From Pseudotabrizicola alkalilacus (lineage in GTDB: Bacteria > Pseudomonadota > Alphaproteobacteria > Rhodobacterales > Rhodobacteraceae), in NCBI RefSeq assembly GCF_003443995.1, contig NZ_QWEY01000002.1:1-64000 (forward strand): a stretch of DNA of 64,000 nt. The letters are read 5' to 3'. Positions 17,145 to 25,407 of this stretch are shown one piece after another (within the stretch, counting starts at the first letter, position 1; each line of letters starts with the position of its first letter). The notes beneath the pieces are model-generated. The model did not search any database. It was not told the DNA's origin and was given only the letters and a program-made list of their open reading frames with translations. The translations under genes and the position numbers were made by a program.

Positions 17145-19211
17145 ATGAGTGTGATTTCCGCCATCCTGAACCCGAAAAGCGTGGCTGTCGTCGGGGCTTC
17201 GAATGACCCGGCAAAGTTGACCGGCCGACCGATCGCCTTTCTGCAAGGGCAGGGCTATAAGGGCGCGATCTACCCGATCAACCCGCGCTATAATGAGATT
17301 GCCGGGCTGAAAAGCTATGCCTCTGCCGCTGATCTGCCCGACGTGCCGGATCTGGCACTGGTGCTGATCGGTGCCAACCGGGTGATCGAAGCGGTCCGCG
17401 ATCTGTCCGCCAAAGGCACAAAGGCGGCGGTGGTTCTTGCCTCGGGCTTTGGCGAGTCCGGGGACGAGGGCCGCGCGTTGCAAGCGGCGCTGCACGAGGC
17501 GGCGGGCGATATGCGCATCCTTGGCCCCAATACCATCGGGCTGGTCAACTTGACAGACCGCATCCCGCTGACCGCCAGCGGCGCGATGGAGATGACAGAT
17601 TTCCCCGTGGGGAAAGTGGCGCTGCTGTCGCAAAGCGGTGGCATCCTTGGCTCGCTTTTGTCGCGCGCCGTGGCGCGGGGCATCGGGTTTTCCAAGCTGG
17701 TGGCGACCGGGAACGAGGCCGATCTGGAAGTGTCGGATTTCCTTGACGCGCTGGCGGAGGATGACGCGACGCAGGTGGTCGCACTCTATCTGGAAACCAT
17801 CCGCAACGTGGCCGCGTTCCGCAAGGCTGCCGTCAAGGTGATTGCGGCAGGCAAGAGCATCGTGGCCTACAAGGTGGGCCGGTCGGAATCCGGGGCGCGC
17901 TCAGCGGTGTCGCACACTGGCGCCTTGGCGGGGGCGGATGAGGTTTATGACGCGCTGTTCGCCCAGCTTGGTGTGATCCGCGCCCAGACCTTTGCCGATC
18001 TGATCGACATTCCCGCAGCTTTGGCGCAAGGCCGGGTGATGGCGGGCAAGCGGGTGGCGATTGTTACCTCGACCGGGGGCGCCGCAACTGTGGTGGCCGA
18101 CAATGTGGGCCTGATGGGCCTCGACATGCCGCCACCCGATGTGGAAACCTCGGCCAAACTTCTGGGGCTGGAGCTGAAAGAGGCCGCGCTGGACCGCAAC
18201 CCGATTGACGTGACGCTGGCGGGCCTGCGCCCCGATCTGTTCCGGTCGATCCTGCGAATTCTTGCGGAAAGCCCGTCCTATGATGCCATTGCGGTGGTCG
18301 TCGGATCGTCCTCCATCGCTCAGCCTGATCTGGTGGCTCAGCCGGTGCTTGAGTCTCTCAGCCTGACCGACAAACCCATACTGGCCTATGTCAGCCCCGA
18401 TGCGCCTCATATTGTGCGCCATCTGAATTCCAGCGGCATCCCGGCCTTTGCCGCCCCCGAAAGCTGTGCCTCGGCGCTGGCCGCATTGGTGCCGGTGGCA
18501 CCGCTGCAGGTGTCGGAGGCCCGCAGCGCAAAGGCCGTCGACTGTTCCGACATTCCCGCCGGATCGCTGAACGAGGCAGATGCCAAGGCGCTGTTTGCCC
18601 GGTTCGGTGTGCCGGTCACCCGTGAGGTCGTGGCCGCCACTGCGGAAGAGGCAGCAACAGCGGCACAGGGCTTTGACGGTCCGGTGGTGATCAAGATCCT
18701 GTCCAACGAGATCCTGCACAAATCCGAAGTTGGCGGCGTCGCGCTGAACGTGGCCCCTGCCGATGTCGGCACCACCTGCGCGCAGATGCTGGAAAAGGTG
18801 CGCGCGGCGACCACGGCCAAGGTTGATGGGTTTCTGGTGCAGGAAATGGTCAAAGGCGGGGTCGAGATGATCCTGGGCTTCAACCGCGACCCGCAATTGG
18901 GCAACTACCTGCTGCTGGGAGCAGGGGGCGTGACGACCGAGCTGTATCAGGACGTGGCCATCCGGCTCTTGCCCATCAGCCGCGCCGAGGCGCGCAGCAT
19001 GATCGACGAGGTCAAGGCAGGCGCGTTGCTCAAGGGCTTCCGGGGCAAGCCGGTCGCCGATATCGACGCGCTGGTGGATACCGTTCTGTCTTTTGCCGAT
19101 ATGGTGGAAACTTTGGGCGACCGGCTGGAAGAGGCCGAGATCAACCCGGTGTTCGTGCTGCCGCAAGGTCAGGGCGCGCGCGCGGGGGACAGCCTGATCG
19201 TCCTGCGCTAA
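17145..19211 (+). CDS. acyl-CoA synthetase, NDP-forming (acetate-CoA ligase family)
   Basis: 688 aa, the length of fused alpha-beta ADP-forming acyl-CoA synthetases. Order: CoA-binding Rossmann domain (residues ~5-130, VAVVGASNDPAKLTG), succinyl-CoA ligase-like domains with the phospho-His in S-H-T-G-A-L-A-G near residue 256, and a C-terminal ATP-grasp domain (~470-688, IKILSNEILHKSEVGGVALN). It joins a carboxylic acid to CoA with ATP or GTP. Together with the CoA transferase it gives the locus two possible ways to make the CoA ester. Confidence 0.88.
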   Translation: MSVISAILNPKSVAVVGASNDPAKLTGRPIAFLQGQGYKGAIYPINPRYNEIAGLKSYASAADLPDVPDLALVLIGANRVIEAVRDLSAKGTKAAVVLASGFGESGDEGRALQAALHEAAGDMRILGPNTIGLVNLTDRIPLTASGAMEMTDFPVGKVALLSQSGGILGSLLSRAVARGIGFSKLVATGNEADLEVSDFLDALAEDDATQVVALYLETIRNVAAFRKAAVKVIAAGKSIVAYKVGRSESGARSAVSHTGALAGADEVYDALFAQLGVIRAQTFADLIDIPAALAQGRVMAGKRVAIVTSTGGAATVVADNVGLMGLDMPPPDVETSAKLLGLELKEAALDRNPIDVTLAGLRPDLFRSILRILAESPSYDAIAVVVGSSSIAQPDLVAQPVLESLSLTDKPILAYVSPDAPHIVRHLNSSGIPAFAAPESCASALAALVPVAPLQVSEARSAKAVDCSDIPAGSLNEADAKALFARFGVPVTREVVAATAEEAATAAQGFDGPVVIKILSNEILHKSEVGGVALNVAPADVGTTCAQMLEKVRAATTAKVDGFLVQEMVKGGVEMILGFNRDPQLGNYLLLGAGGVTTELYQDVAIRLLPISRAEARSMIDEVKAGALLKGFRGKPVADIDALVDTVLSFADMVETLGDRLEEAEINPVFVLPQGQGARAGDSLIVLR

Positions 19212-19218
19212 AAGTCAG

Positions 19219-19242
19219 GGCCGCCCGACGATACGGGCGGCC
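19219..19242. terminator. bidirectional hairpin terminator between convergent genes
   Basis: Nine-base GC-rich arms GGCCGCCCG and CGGGCGGCC around six bases, between the ends of the acyl-CoA synthetase gene and the convergent lysR gene. Confidence 0.65.
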
Positions 19243-20135
19243 TAAACTTCTGCCTCGCTGCGCATCGTTTCGCGCATCCAGTCAAGGAACTTGGTCAGCG
19301 GCGGTGAAGGTGGCACCGTCTTTGGCCATGTCAGGAAGTAGCCTTCACCGCTGAAGCAGACCGTATCAAACGGCGCGATCAGGCTTTCCGTCTGCAACTG
19401 GCGTTTCACAAAGACCTTGACAGCCAGTGCTACCCCGCTGTCCATCGCAGCAGCTTCATATGCCAGCGCAGAGCTTTCAAACCGGATGCCCGGCGTCGGG
19501 TCGACATTGGCCCCCGCCCGCTTGATCCAGGCCTGCCAATCGGTCGGCCGCGCCATAGAATGCAACAACCGCACCCGGCGCAGGTCGTCAGGGTGGCGCA
19601 GGTTATGTTGGCGCTGAAACGCGGGCGAGCAGATCGGGATCAGCTCGATATCGACCAGCTTTTCACAATGCAGCCCATCCCAATCGCCTTTTCCCGCGCG
19701 GATGGCGGCATCAAGGTTCTGGGTCTCGAAATCGACCGGCATGATCGAGGAACTGAGCCGGATCTCGATCCTCGGGTGCGCATCGTGAAAATGCGTGAGC
19801 CGCGGGATCAGCCAGCGTTGCGAAAAGGTGGTATAGGACTGAATCGCCAGAATATCCCGCCGCCCTCGCCGCGACACCAGCCGAGTGGCGTTTGCAATAT
19901 CGTTGAAGGCCCGGCTGACGCCCTCGTACAAAAGCCGCCCCTCATCTGTCAGCTCGATCCCGCGATGCAGGCGGCGGAACAGGATCACGCCCAGATATTC
20001 TTCCAGCACCTTGACCTGACGGCTTACAGCCACCTGTGAAACGTTTAGCTCTTCGGCAGCAAGTGTCAGGCTGCACAGGCGTGCAGCCACCTCAAACGTA
20101 CGCAAGGGGTTCAGGGGCGGAAATGCTGTCTGCAT
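19242..20135 (-). CDS. LysR-family transcriptional regulator (GcvA-like)
   Basis: 297 aa from the ATG at 20135; a TTG ten codons upstream is an alternative. N-terminal winged helix-turn-helix (LNPLRTFEVAARLCSLTLAAEELNVSQVAVSRQV core, residues ~7-40), then a LysR effector domain in which QSYTTFSQRWLIPRL is typical of the GcvA subgroup. It lies convergent to the acid-catabolic genes and downstream of the thiolase, so it is the best candidate regulator of this region. The inducer is unknown. Confidence 0.85.
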   Translation of the reverse strand: MQTAFPPLNPLRTFEVAARLCSLTLAAEELNVSQVAVSRQVKVLEEYLGVILFRRLHRGIELTDEGRLLYEGVSRAFNDIANATRLVSRRGRRDILAIQSYTTFSQRWLIPRLTHFHDAHPRIEIRLSSSIMPVDFETQNLDAAIRAGKGDWDGLHCEKLVDIELIPICSPAFQRQHNLRHPDDLRRVRLLHSMARPTDWQAWIKRAGANVDPTPGIRFESSALAYEAAAMDSGVALAVKVFVKRQLQTESLIAPFDTVCFSGEGYFLTWPKTVPPSPPLTKFLDWMRETMRSEAEV

Positions 20136-20218
20136 GGGGGGCCGATGTCTCCTCCGATCCGGCAAGAAAACCCTATTCCCCTCTCCTCCAGAGGAAAAGG
20201 ATAAAAATCAGGCCAGTG

Positions 20219-21421
20219 TCACATCCGCTCCAGCGCGATGGCGATACCCTGACCTACGCCGATGCACATGCAGGCAAGCGCGCGTTTGCCGCCGGTCAGT
20301 TGCAGTTGCAGCGCCGCCGACCCGGTGATGCGCGCGCCAGACATGCCCAGCGGATGACCCAGTGCAATCGCCCCTCCGTTCGGGTTCACCCGCGCGTCGT
20401 CATCTGCGATGCCCAGATCGCGCAATGTGGCCAGGTCCTGACTGGCAAAAGCCTCGTTCAGTTCGATCACGTCGAAATCGGCCTGTGTCAGCCCAAGCCG
20501 CGCCATCAGCCTTTTCGATGCAGGCGCGGGGCCAAAGCCCATGATGCGCGGGGCAACCCCGGCGGTGGCGCCGCCCAGAATGCGCGCAATCGGGGTCAGC
20601 CCATGCCGTGCTGCCGCTGCGGCAGAGGCAAGGATCAGCGCGGCAGCCCCGTCGTTGACGCCGGATGCATTGCCAGCGGTAACTGATCCGCCCTTGCGGA
20701 ACGGCGCGGGCAGTTTTTGCAGCGTCTCCAGCGTGGTGTCGGGGCGGGGGTGTTCATCAGTGCTGACCAGCCGGGGGTCGCCCTTGCGCTGCGGAATGGA
20801 TACCGGCGTGATCTCGCGCCCGAGGCGACCATTCGCGATTGCGGCCCCGGCCTTTTGCTGCGACCGCAGCGCAAAGCTATCCTGATCGGCACGGGAGATG
20901 TTGAAATCTTCGGCCACGTTCTCCGCCGTCTCTGGCATCGAATCGACGCCATATTGCGCCGTCATCGCCGGGTTGATGAACCGCCAGCCGATGGTGGTGT
21001 CATGCACCTCCATGCTGCGGGAAAAGGCCGACTCCGCCTTTGGCATCACAAATGGCGCGCGGCTCATGCTTTCCACCCCGCCGGCGATGATCAGACCGGC
21101 CTCGCCCGCCTTGATTGCACGGGCCCCGGCGATCACCGCATCCATGCCCGAGCCGCAGAGCCGGTTCATCGTGGTGCCGGGCACAGTCTCGGGCAACCCG
21201 GCCAGCAGCAGCGACATGCGCGCGACATTGCGGTTGTCTTCGCCCGCCTGATTGGCGCAGCCATAGATCACCTCATCCACCGCCGCCCAGTCCAGATCGT
21301 GCCGTGCCATCACTGCGCGCAACGGCACCGCCCCCAGATCATCGGCTCGCACGCTAGAGAGCGCACCGCCAAAGCGACCAATCGGCGTGCGGATATAGTC
21401 ACAGATGAAAACCTCGGTCAT
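20219..21421 (-). CDS. pcaF: 3-oxoadipyl-CoA thiolase-like acetyl-CoA acyltransferase
   Basis: 400 aa. Catalytic Cys in [11 protein letters not shown] (residue ~90), His in [17 protein letters not shown] (~355), and second Cys in CMCIGVGQG (~386). The stretch [15 protein letters not shown] followed by [11 protein letters not shown]...[14 protein letters not shown] matches the PcaF/PaaJ (beta-ketoadipyl-CoA thiolase) branch closely. It would split a 3-oxo-dicarboxylyl-CoA to acetyl-CoA and a shorter acyl-CoA such as succinyl-CoA, which fits a dicarboxylate substrate for this locus. No other pca genes are in the window. Confidence 0.85.
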   Translation of the reverse strand: MTEVFICDYIRTPIGRFGGALSSVRADDLGAVPLRAVMARHDLDWAAVDEVIYGCANQAGEDNRNVARMSLLLAGLPETVPGTTMNRLCGSGMDAVIAGARAIKAGEAGLIIAGGVESMSRAPFVMPKAESAFSRSMEVHDTTIGWRFINPAMTAQYGVDSMPETAENVAEDFNISRADQDSFALRSQQKAGAAIANGRLGREITPVSIPQRKGDPRLVSTDEHPRPDTTLETLQKLPAPFRKGGSVTAGNASGVNDGAAALILASAAAAARHGLTPIARILGGATAGVAPRIMGFGPAPASKRLMARLGLTQADFDVIELNEAFASQDLATLRDLGIADDDARVNPNGGAIALGHPLGMSGARITGSAALQLQLTGGKRALACMCIGVGQGIAIALERM

Positions 21422-21461
21422 GGGCGGTCCTTTCGGGTGTCACAAGCAGAAATGGGGAGGG

Positions 21462-22166
21462 TCAGGCGGACACCGGCTGGAGCCCGGCGGTCCGCAGAAT
21501 GGCTGCGGCGGCGTCTGATTGCAGAAAGGTCAGAAACGCACGTTGCAGGTCGGTCACCTCGCGCCCAGCCAATGTGGCGGCGGCAATCACAGTGTTGCCC
21601 TGCGCGGCATCGGGCAGGGGGCCAGCCACTGTGATCCCGTCTTCCTGCAACAACTCGCTCCATTGTTGCAGGCCGACCTCCACCGCCCCCGCGGCCACGG
21701 CAGCTCCGACCGGTTGGCCGGTAATGGTCTGGCAGCGGGAGGCAAGCCCGGACAGGTCCAGCCGCGCCAGCAAGACATCGCGCACAAAGTTGCCGCTGCC
21801 TGCCTGCGACAGGCCGATTGATCCGGCTGCTCGCAGGGCGGAACGCAGGGAGCCGAGCGTCGAGATATCGGGCACGGGTGCCCCGGCGCGCACGCACAGC
21901 GCCACCATCGAGCGCATCACGTCGACGCGCGCTTCGGGGCTGAGCCGCCCGGCGACAATCTGCTGATCGGTCAGGGCCGCAGGCAACAGAACCACATCGT
22001 GATCCTCTCCCGCCGCCAAACGGCTGGTGATTGTCGCGGGTGCGGGGCCGGTGGCCGGGCCAAGGGTTGTGTCAACCGAGTGCCCAGACCGTTGCGCAAA
22101 GCTGGCGGCCAGCGCAGTCAGCGCCGGGCGGAATGCCTCTGGCCCCAGAACACGCAAGGCCATCAC
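21462..22166 (-). CDS. ModA-like substrate-binding domain protein without signal peptide
   Basis: 234 aa. The sequence from MALRVLGPEAFRPALTALAASF through DHDVVLLPAALTDQQIVAGRL to NTVIAAATLAGREV...QSDAAAAIL follows molybdate-type (ModA) periplasmic binding proteins. It starts directly with the first beta strand and lacks a signal peptide. No molybdate permease or ATPase is near. It overlaps the upstream hydrolase gene by 4 bases and is 40 bases ahead of the thiolase. It may be a cytosolic ligand-binding protein or have lost export. Start could also be the second Met, one codon later. Confidence 0.65.
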   Translation of the reverse strand: MMALRVLGPEAFRPALTALAASFAQRSGHSVDTTLGPATGPAPATITSRLAAGEDHDVVLLPAALTDQQIVAGRLSPEARVDVMRSMVALCVRAGAPVPDISTLGSLRSALRAAGSIGLSQAGSGNFVRDVLLARLDLSGLASRCQTITGQPVGAAVAAGAVEVGLQQWSELLQEDGITVAGPLPDAAQGNTVIAAATLAGREVTDLQRAFLTFLQSDAAAAILRTAGLQPVSA

Positions 22167-22885
22167 AGCGCTTCCAGCAAGGCGACCACGGCGTCCGGAT
22201 CATCCACCATCGGATCATGGCCGCAGTTTTCCATGATCGCAGTTTTCCAGCTGGGGTCAGCCTGACACCGCGCCAGCGCCGCATCGAACCGGGGCTGCGG
22301 GAACAGCGGTGTGCGGACATACAGCTTGGTCGCCACGCGGTCGCGCGCACCGGTCAACTTTACCGGGTCCAGCGACACACCGATGGGCTGCGGCGTGATC
22401 TTGCTGTCCACCCATGCCGCATCTTCCGGGCGCTGAATGCGCAAGGCAGTGCTGTTCGGGCCGGGGCGCGAGATTTCGCCCTTTTCGCGGGCGGCGTTAA
22501 AGGCTTCGGTCTGTGCTTCGTTCAGGAAGTCGACGCCGCGCTGACCGTCATCGGGCAGGAAGGCATCGAGGTAGACCAGTGCCGAGACGCGCTTTTCCAG
22601 CTGCTCCATCGCGCCTGATACCACCCAGCCGGCGTAGGAATGGCCGACCAGAACCGCGTTGGTCAGATCCTCCCATTCGAAGACATTCACCACATCGGTG
22701 ATATGCGTCTCCAGCGTCACCGAGGCGTCCAGCAGATGCGAGCGCTCGCCAAGACCCGTCAGTGTCGGGGTAAAGACGCGGTGCCCTTGGGCCGTCAACC
22801 GGTCACGGACGCGGGCCCATAGCCAGCCACCATGACCGGCGCCATGGACAAGAACGAATGGGCGGACGTTTGCGCTGTCGGACAT
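22163..22885 (-). CDS. alpha/beta hydrolase (methylesterase/EstP-like family)
   Basis: 240 aa from the ATG at 22885, which has an AGGAGAT ribosome site. VLVHGAGHGGWLW at residues 11-23, GERSHLLD, nucleophile elbow V-G-H-S-Y-A-G with Ser83, and C-terminal His in ENCGHDPMVDDPD. This pattern is that of plant methylesterase and bacterial pyrethroid-hydrolase-like proteins. As first gene of the hydrolase, ModA-like, thiolase, lysR run it may release a free acid from an ester before CoA activation. Substrate is inferred only from context. Confidence 0.8.
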   Translation of the reverse strand: MSDSANVRPFVLVHGAGHGGWLWARVRDRLTAQGHRVFTPTLTGLGERSHLLDASVTLETHITDVVNVFEWEDLTNAVLVGHSYAGWVVSGAMEQLEKRVSALVYLDAFLPDDGQRGVDFLNEAQTEAFNAAREKGEISRPGPNSTALRIQRPEDAAWVDSKITPQPIGVSLDPVKLTGARDRVATKLYVRTPLFPQPRFDAALARCQADPSWKTAIMENCGHDPMVDDPDAVVALLEAL

Positions 22886-23118
22886 ATGTGATCTCCTGAA
22901 AAATGGGGCCGCGTGCCGGGATCGCACCGCGCGCGTGATGACCAGAAGGGTAAGGCAGCAGCTTGGTCTTGAATAGCCGGGCGTGCCCAACAAATGATCA
23001 GTCATTGGCCAAGTGATCTGCATGTGGTGATCGCACAATGGTAGCGTAATGTCTGGATCAGGCGGAACCAATACCGCGTACCGGCTTCAGCACCATTTCA
23101 AAACGGGGAGAGATCAAC

Positions 23119-24114
23119 ATGACACTATTCACTTCAGGCCGCAGGCTGGCAATCGCGCTTGGCATCGCCTGCATGACCCTGGCCGGTGCGGGCATCGCAC
23201 AGGCGCAGACGGCCGCTGACTGGCCGACAAAGCCGATTGAACTTCTGGTGCTGAACGCGCCTGGCGGGGCATCCGATGTATTCGCCCGCACCCTTGCAGC
23301 AGCGGCGCATGGGGTGTTCAGCCAACCGGTGGTGGTGGTCAACAAACCCGGTGGCGGTGGCGCGACCCAAATGGCGGCCATCCGCGCTGCCGCCCCGGAT
23401 GGCCATACAATCGGCGTTTCCGTCATGACGCATTTCACCGCAATGCAGACCAACCTCGCGGGAACCTTTGCGCCCGAAGATTTCTCATGGATCGCGCTGC
23501 TGCAGGAAGATTCCTACCTGCTTTATGTGTCAGAGGACTCGCCCTTCAAGACCTTTGCTGATGTGGTTGACGCCTACGGGGGCAAGGACACTCAGATTGC
23601 CATCGGCGGCTTTGGCCCGATTGGGTCCGCTGCCAACATTGCCTCGCATCTGGTGTTTGAATCGGCCGGCATCCAGCAGAACTGGATCAGCTTTGACGCC
23701 TCGTCCGAGACGGTGACAAACGTGCTGGGCGGGCATGTCGAGATCGGCGCAGGGAACCCGAATGCGGTGCTGGAATTTGTGGCAGCGGGGCGTTTGCGCG
23801 TGCTTGGCATCCTGTCGGCAGAGCGGTCGGCGTCGCTGCCCGATGTGCCGACCTTTGCTGAACTGGGTTATGATGCGAATACAAGCTGGGCCAATGTGCG
23901 CGGCATCTTTGGCCCCAAGGACATTCCTGCGGACATCCAGCAAAAGATCGCAGAGGGTCTGTTCGAGGCGATGCAGAAACCGGAGTTTCAGACATTTCAG
24001 AACGCTGCAGGTATCAAGGGCCTGACGGTCGGCCCGGCGGAATATGCGGCCTTTGTCGAAAACGTTGTCGAGGTGGCGCGCGTCGGGCTGCAAGCCGTCG
24101 GCATTTCGCAGTAA
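23119..24114 (+). CDS. second TctC-type tripartite tricarboxylate transporter receptor (orphan)
   Basis: 331 aa with signal peptide (cleavage after AQA near residue 30). Shares the Bug/TctC marks VLNAPGGASDVFART, VVNKPGGGGATQMAAIRAA, GFGPIGSAAN and NTSWANVRGIFGPKDIP with the receptor encoded at 12641. Both are 331 aa, suggesting duplication. No tctA or tctB is beside it, so it may feed the TctAB pair encoded 11 kb upstream or act in sensing, as many orphan Bug proteins do. It is divergent from the hydrolase-thiolase-lysR genes. Confidence 0.9.
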   Translation: MTLFTSGRRLAIALGIACMTLAGAGIAQAQTAADWPTKPIELLVLNAPGGASDVFARTLAAAAHGVFSQPVVVVNKPGGGGATQMAAIRAAAPDGHTIGVSVMTHFTAMQTNLAGTFAPEDFSWIALLQEDSYLLYVSEDSPFKTFADVVDAYGGKDTQIAIGGFGPIGSAANIASHLVFESAGIQQNWISFDASSETVTNVLGGHVEIGAGNPNAVLEFVAAGRLRVLGILSAERSASLPDVPTFAELGYDANTSWANVRGIFGPKDIPADIQQKIAEGLFEAMQKPEFQTFQNAAGIKGLTVGPAEYAAFVENVVEVARVGLQAVGISQ

Positions 24115-24135
24115 GAGACCGGAACAAGCGATGGG

Positions 24136-24163
24136 CGCCCGCGCGGTCTGCGCGGGCGTTTTG
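24136..24163 (+). terminator. rho-independent terminator after the orphan tctC
   Basis: Arms CGCCCGCGC (24136-24144) and GCGCGGGCG (24150-24158) around GGTCT, followed by TTTTG. A good intrinsic terminator for the plus strand. Confidence 0.75.
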
Positions 24164-24167
24164 CGTT

Positions 24168-24509
24168 TCAGAACCCGTGCAGCCGGTCGGCCCATTGCCA
24201 GCCAATCATGAGCCCCTTGATCCGGGGCAATAGCAGCAGGCTGGCGGTCAGAACTACGGCAGTGATCAAAAGCGCCGTCGCCATTGGCCCTTAATCGCTG
24301 TAGACAATCATGAAATGCAGCAGAAAACCGGCGATGTGGCACATCAGCAGAATGGTGAAATAGGCCGGACCGTTATCCGGCTTTTGCGCGGCAAAACTCA
24401 GGCCGCACACCTCGCAGGCGGGGGCGACCTTCAGGTAAGATGTGAACAACCTGCCCTCACCGCAATTCGGGCACCGGTGCCGCAGGCCATTCAGCATGGC
24501 GGCTTTCAC
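24168..24509 (-). pseudogene. DUF983 family membrane protein, interrupted by an in-frame TAA
   Basis: Read on the minus strand from the ATG at 24509, a zinc-ribbon start (RCPNCGEGRLF...CEVCGLSF) leads to a membrane segment and stops at a TAA at 24293-24291 after 72 codons. The same frame then continues for 40 more residues, through a second membrane segment to the typical DUF983 C-terminus (LPRIKGLMIGWQWADRLHGF) and a TGA at 24170-24168. The 113-codon whole matches the usual length of DUF983. It is therefore a nonsense-interrupted gene, a sequencing error, or two peptides with restart at the ATG just after the stop. It follows the Nit1C operon. Confidence 0.75.
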
Positions 24510-24600
24510 TGGCGCTGATCGTTCTGCATCAGCGGTCTTCTGTGATTGATCGGAATGTATTCAATCGATGAATCCAGTCAATCGGAGGAGATGCGACCAA

Positions 24601-25407
24601 TCAACACAACTTCTCGGTGATGATCCGGGCAATCACCCGCCCCTGCGAGGCAAGCGACACGTTGTGCCGGGTCGGCCTTTGCGGGTCGCGCCACAGCCGT
24701 GCCGTGACCGGCGCCCCCGCATCAACATTGCCCAGATAGACAATCTTGCGCATGGTCAGCAGCCCTTGTGCCTGCGCAGGCCACAGCGCCCATTCCGCCC
24801 GATCTGCCAATGCCGGATAATTCGCGCAATAGAGCAGCCCCGCGGCGTTGAATTCGGTTATCGGGCAGGGGGTCACATCTACCATCGGGGCAGGGGTATC
24901 TACCACCTTTTCGCGATACAGCCGCGCCGCCACTTCGACAAAACCGTCATCCGCCCCGGCCTCCATCATCGGCAGATCGAGTTGACCCAGCGGCTGCGCC
25001 CGGCGGATCTGGGCATTCCCGCCCGTTTCCCCATGGCGTATGAACGCGGTGATCAGGGTGACATCGGCAAAGGATCCGCCGTCGATATCAAGGCTGTGAA
25101 ACGAGATCAGCCGCGTCGGCGACAACCGCCGCAAGCGCGAGGCAATGGTCAGGACCGCACCCGGCCGCGCCCGTTCGGGCCGTACAATCCGTTCCGAGAT
25201 CGCGCAGAACGCCGCATAGACCGGCGCGCCGCTTGTGTCGTGAAATACCGCGGCCTGCTGCCCCATCGCATCTGCGATCTGCCGCCAATGCACATCGCCC
25301 AGGTGACGCAGCAACCAGCCCTCGGACAGCCCGCGCCAGCCGCATTCCGCCATTCCCAGACGGCGCTGCTCCAATGTGTCGCCGCGCGCAAAGGTTTCGT
25401 GCTTCAT
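24601..25407 (-). CDS. LnmK-like hotdog-fold protein (Pnap_2097-type) at the end of the Nit1C operon
   Basis: 268 aa. The stretch GMAECGWRGLSEGWLLRHLGDVHW near residues 18-41 is the hallmark of the LnmK N-terminal domain, a double-hotdog fold; LnmK of the leinamycin pathway is a bifunctional acyltransferase/decarboxylase acting on methylmalonyl-CoA and loading a carrier protein. The second half repeats the hotdog pattern. Its ATG overlaps the stop of the flavoprotein gene by 4 bases, so it is translated with Nit1C. No acyl carrier protein is seen nearby. The function here is unknown; an acyl-transfer step in making a small molecule is the inference. Confidence 0.6.
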   Translation of the reverse strand: MKHETFARGDTLEQRRLGMAECGWRGLSEGWLLRHLGDVHWRQIADAMGQQAAVFHDTSGAPVYAAFCAISERIVRPERARPGAVLTIASRLRRLSPTRLISFHSLDIDGGSFADVTLITAFIRHGETGGNAQIRRAQPLGQLDLPMMEAGADDGFVEVAARLYREKVVDTPAPMVDVTPCPITEFNAAGLLYCANYPALADRAEWALWPAQAQGLLTMRKIVYLGNVDAGAPVTARLWRDPQRPTRHNVSLASQGRVIARIITEKLC

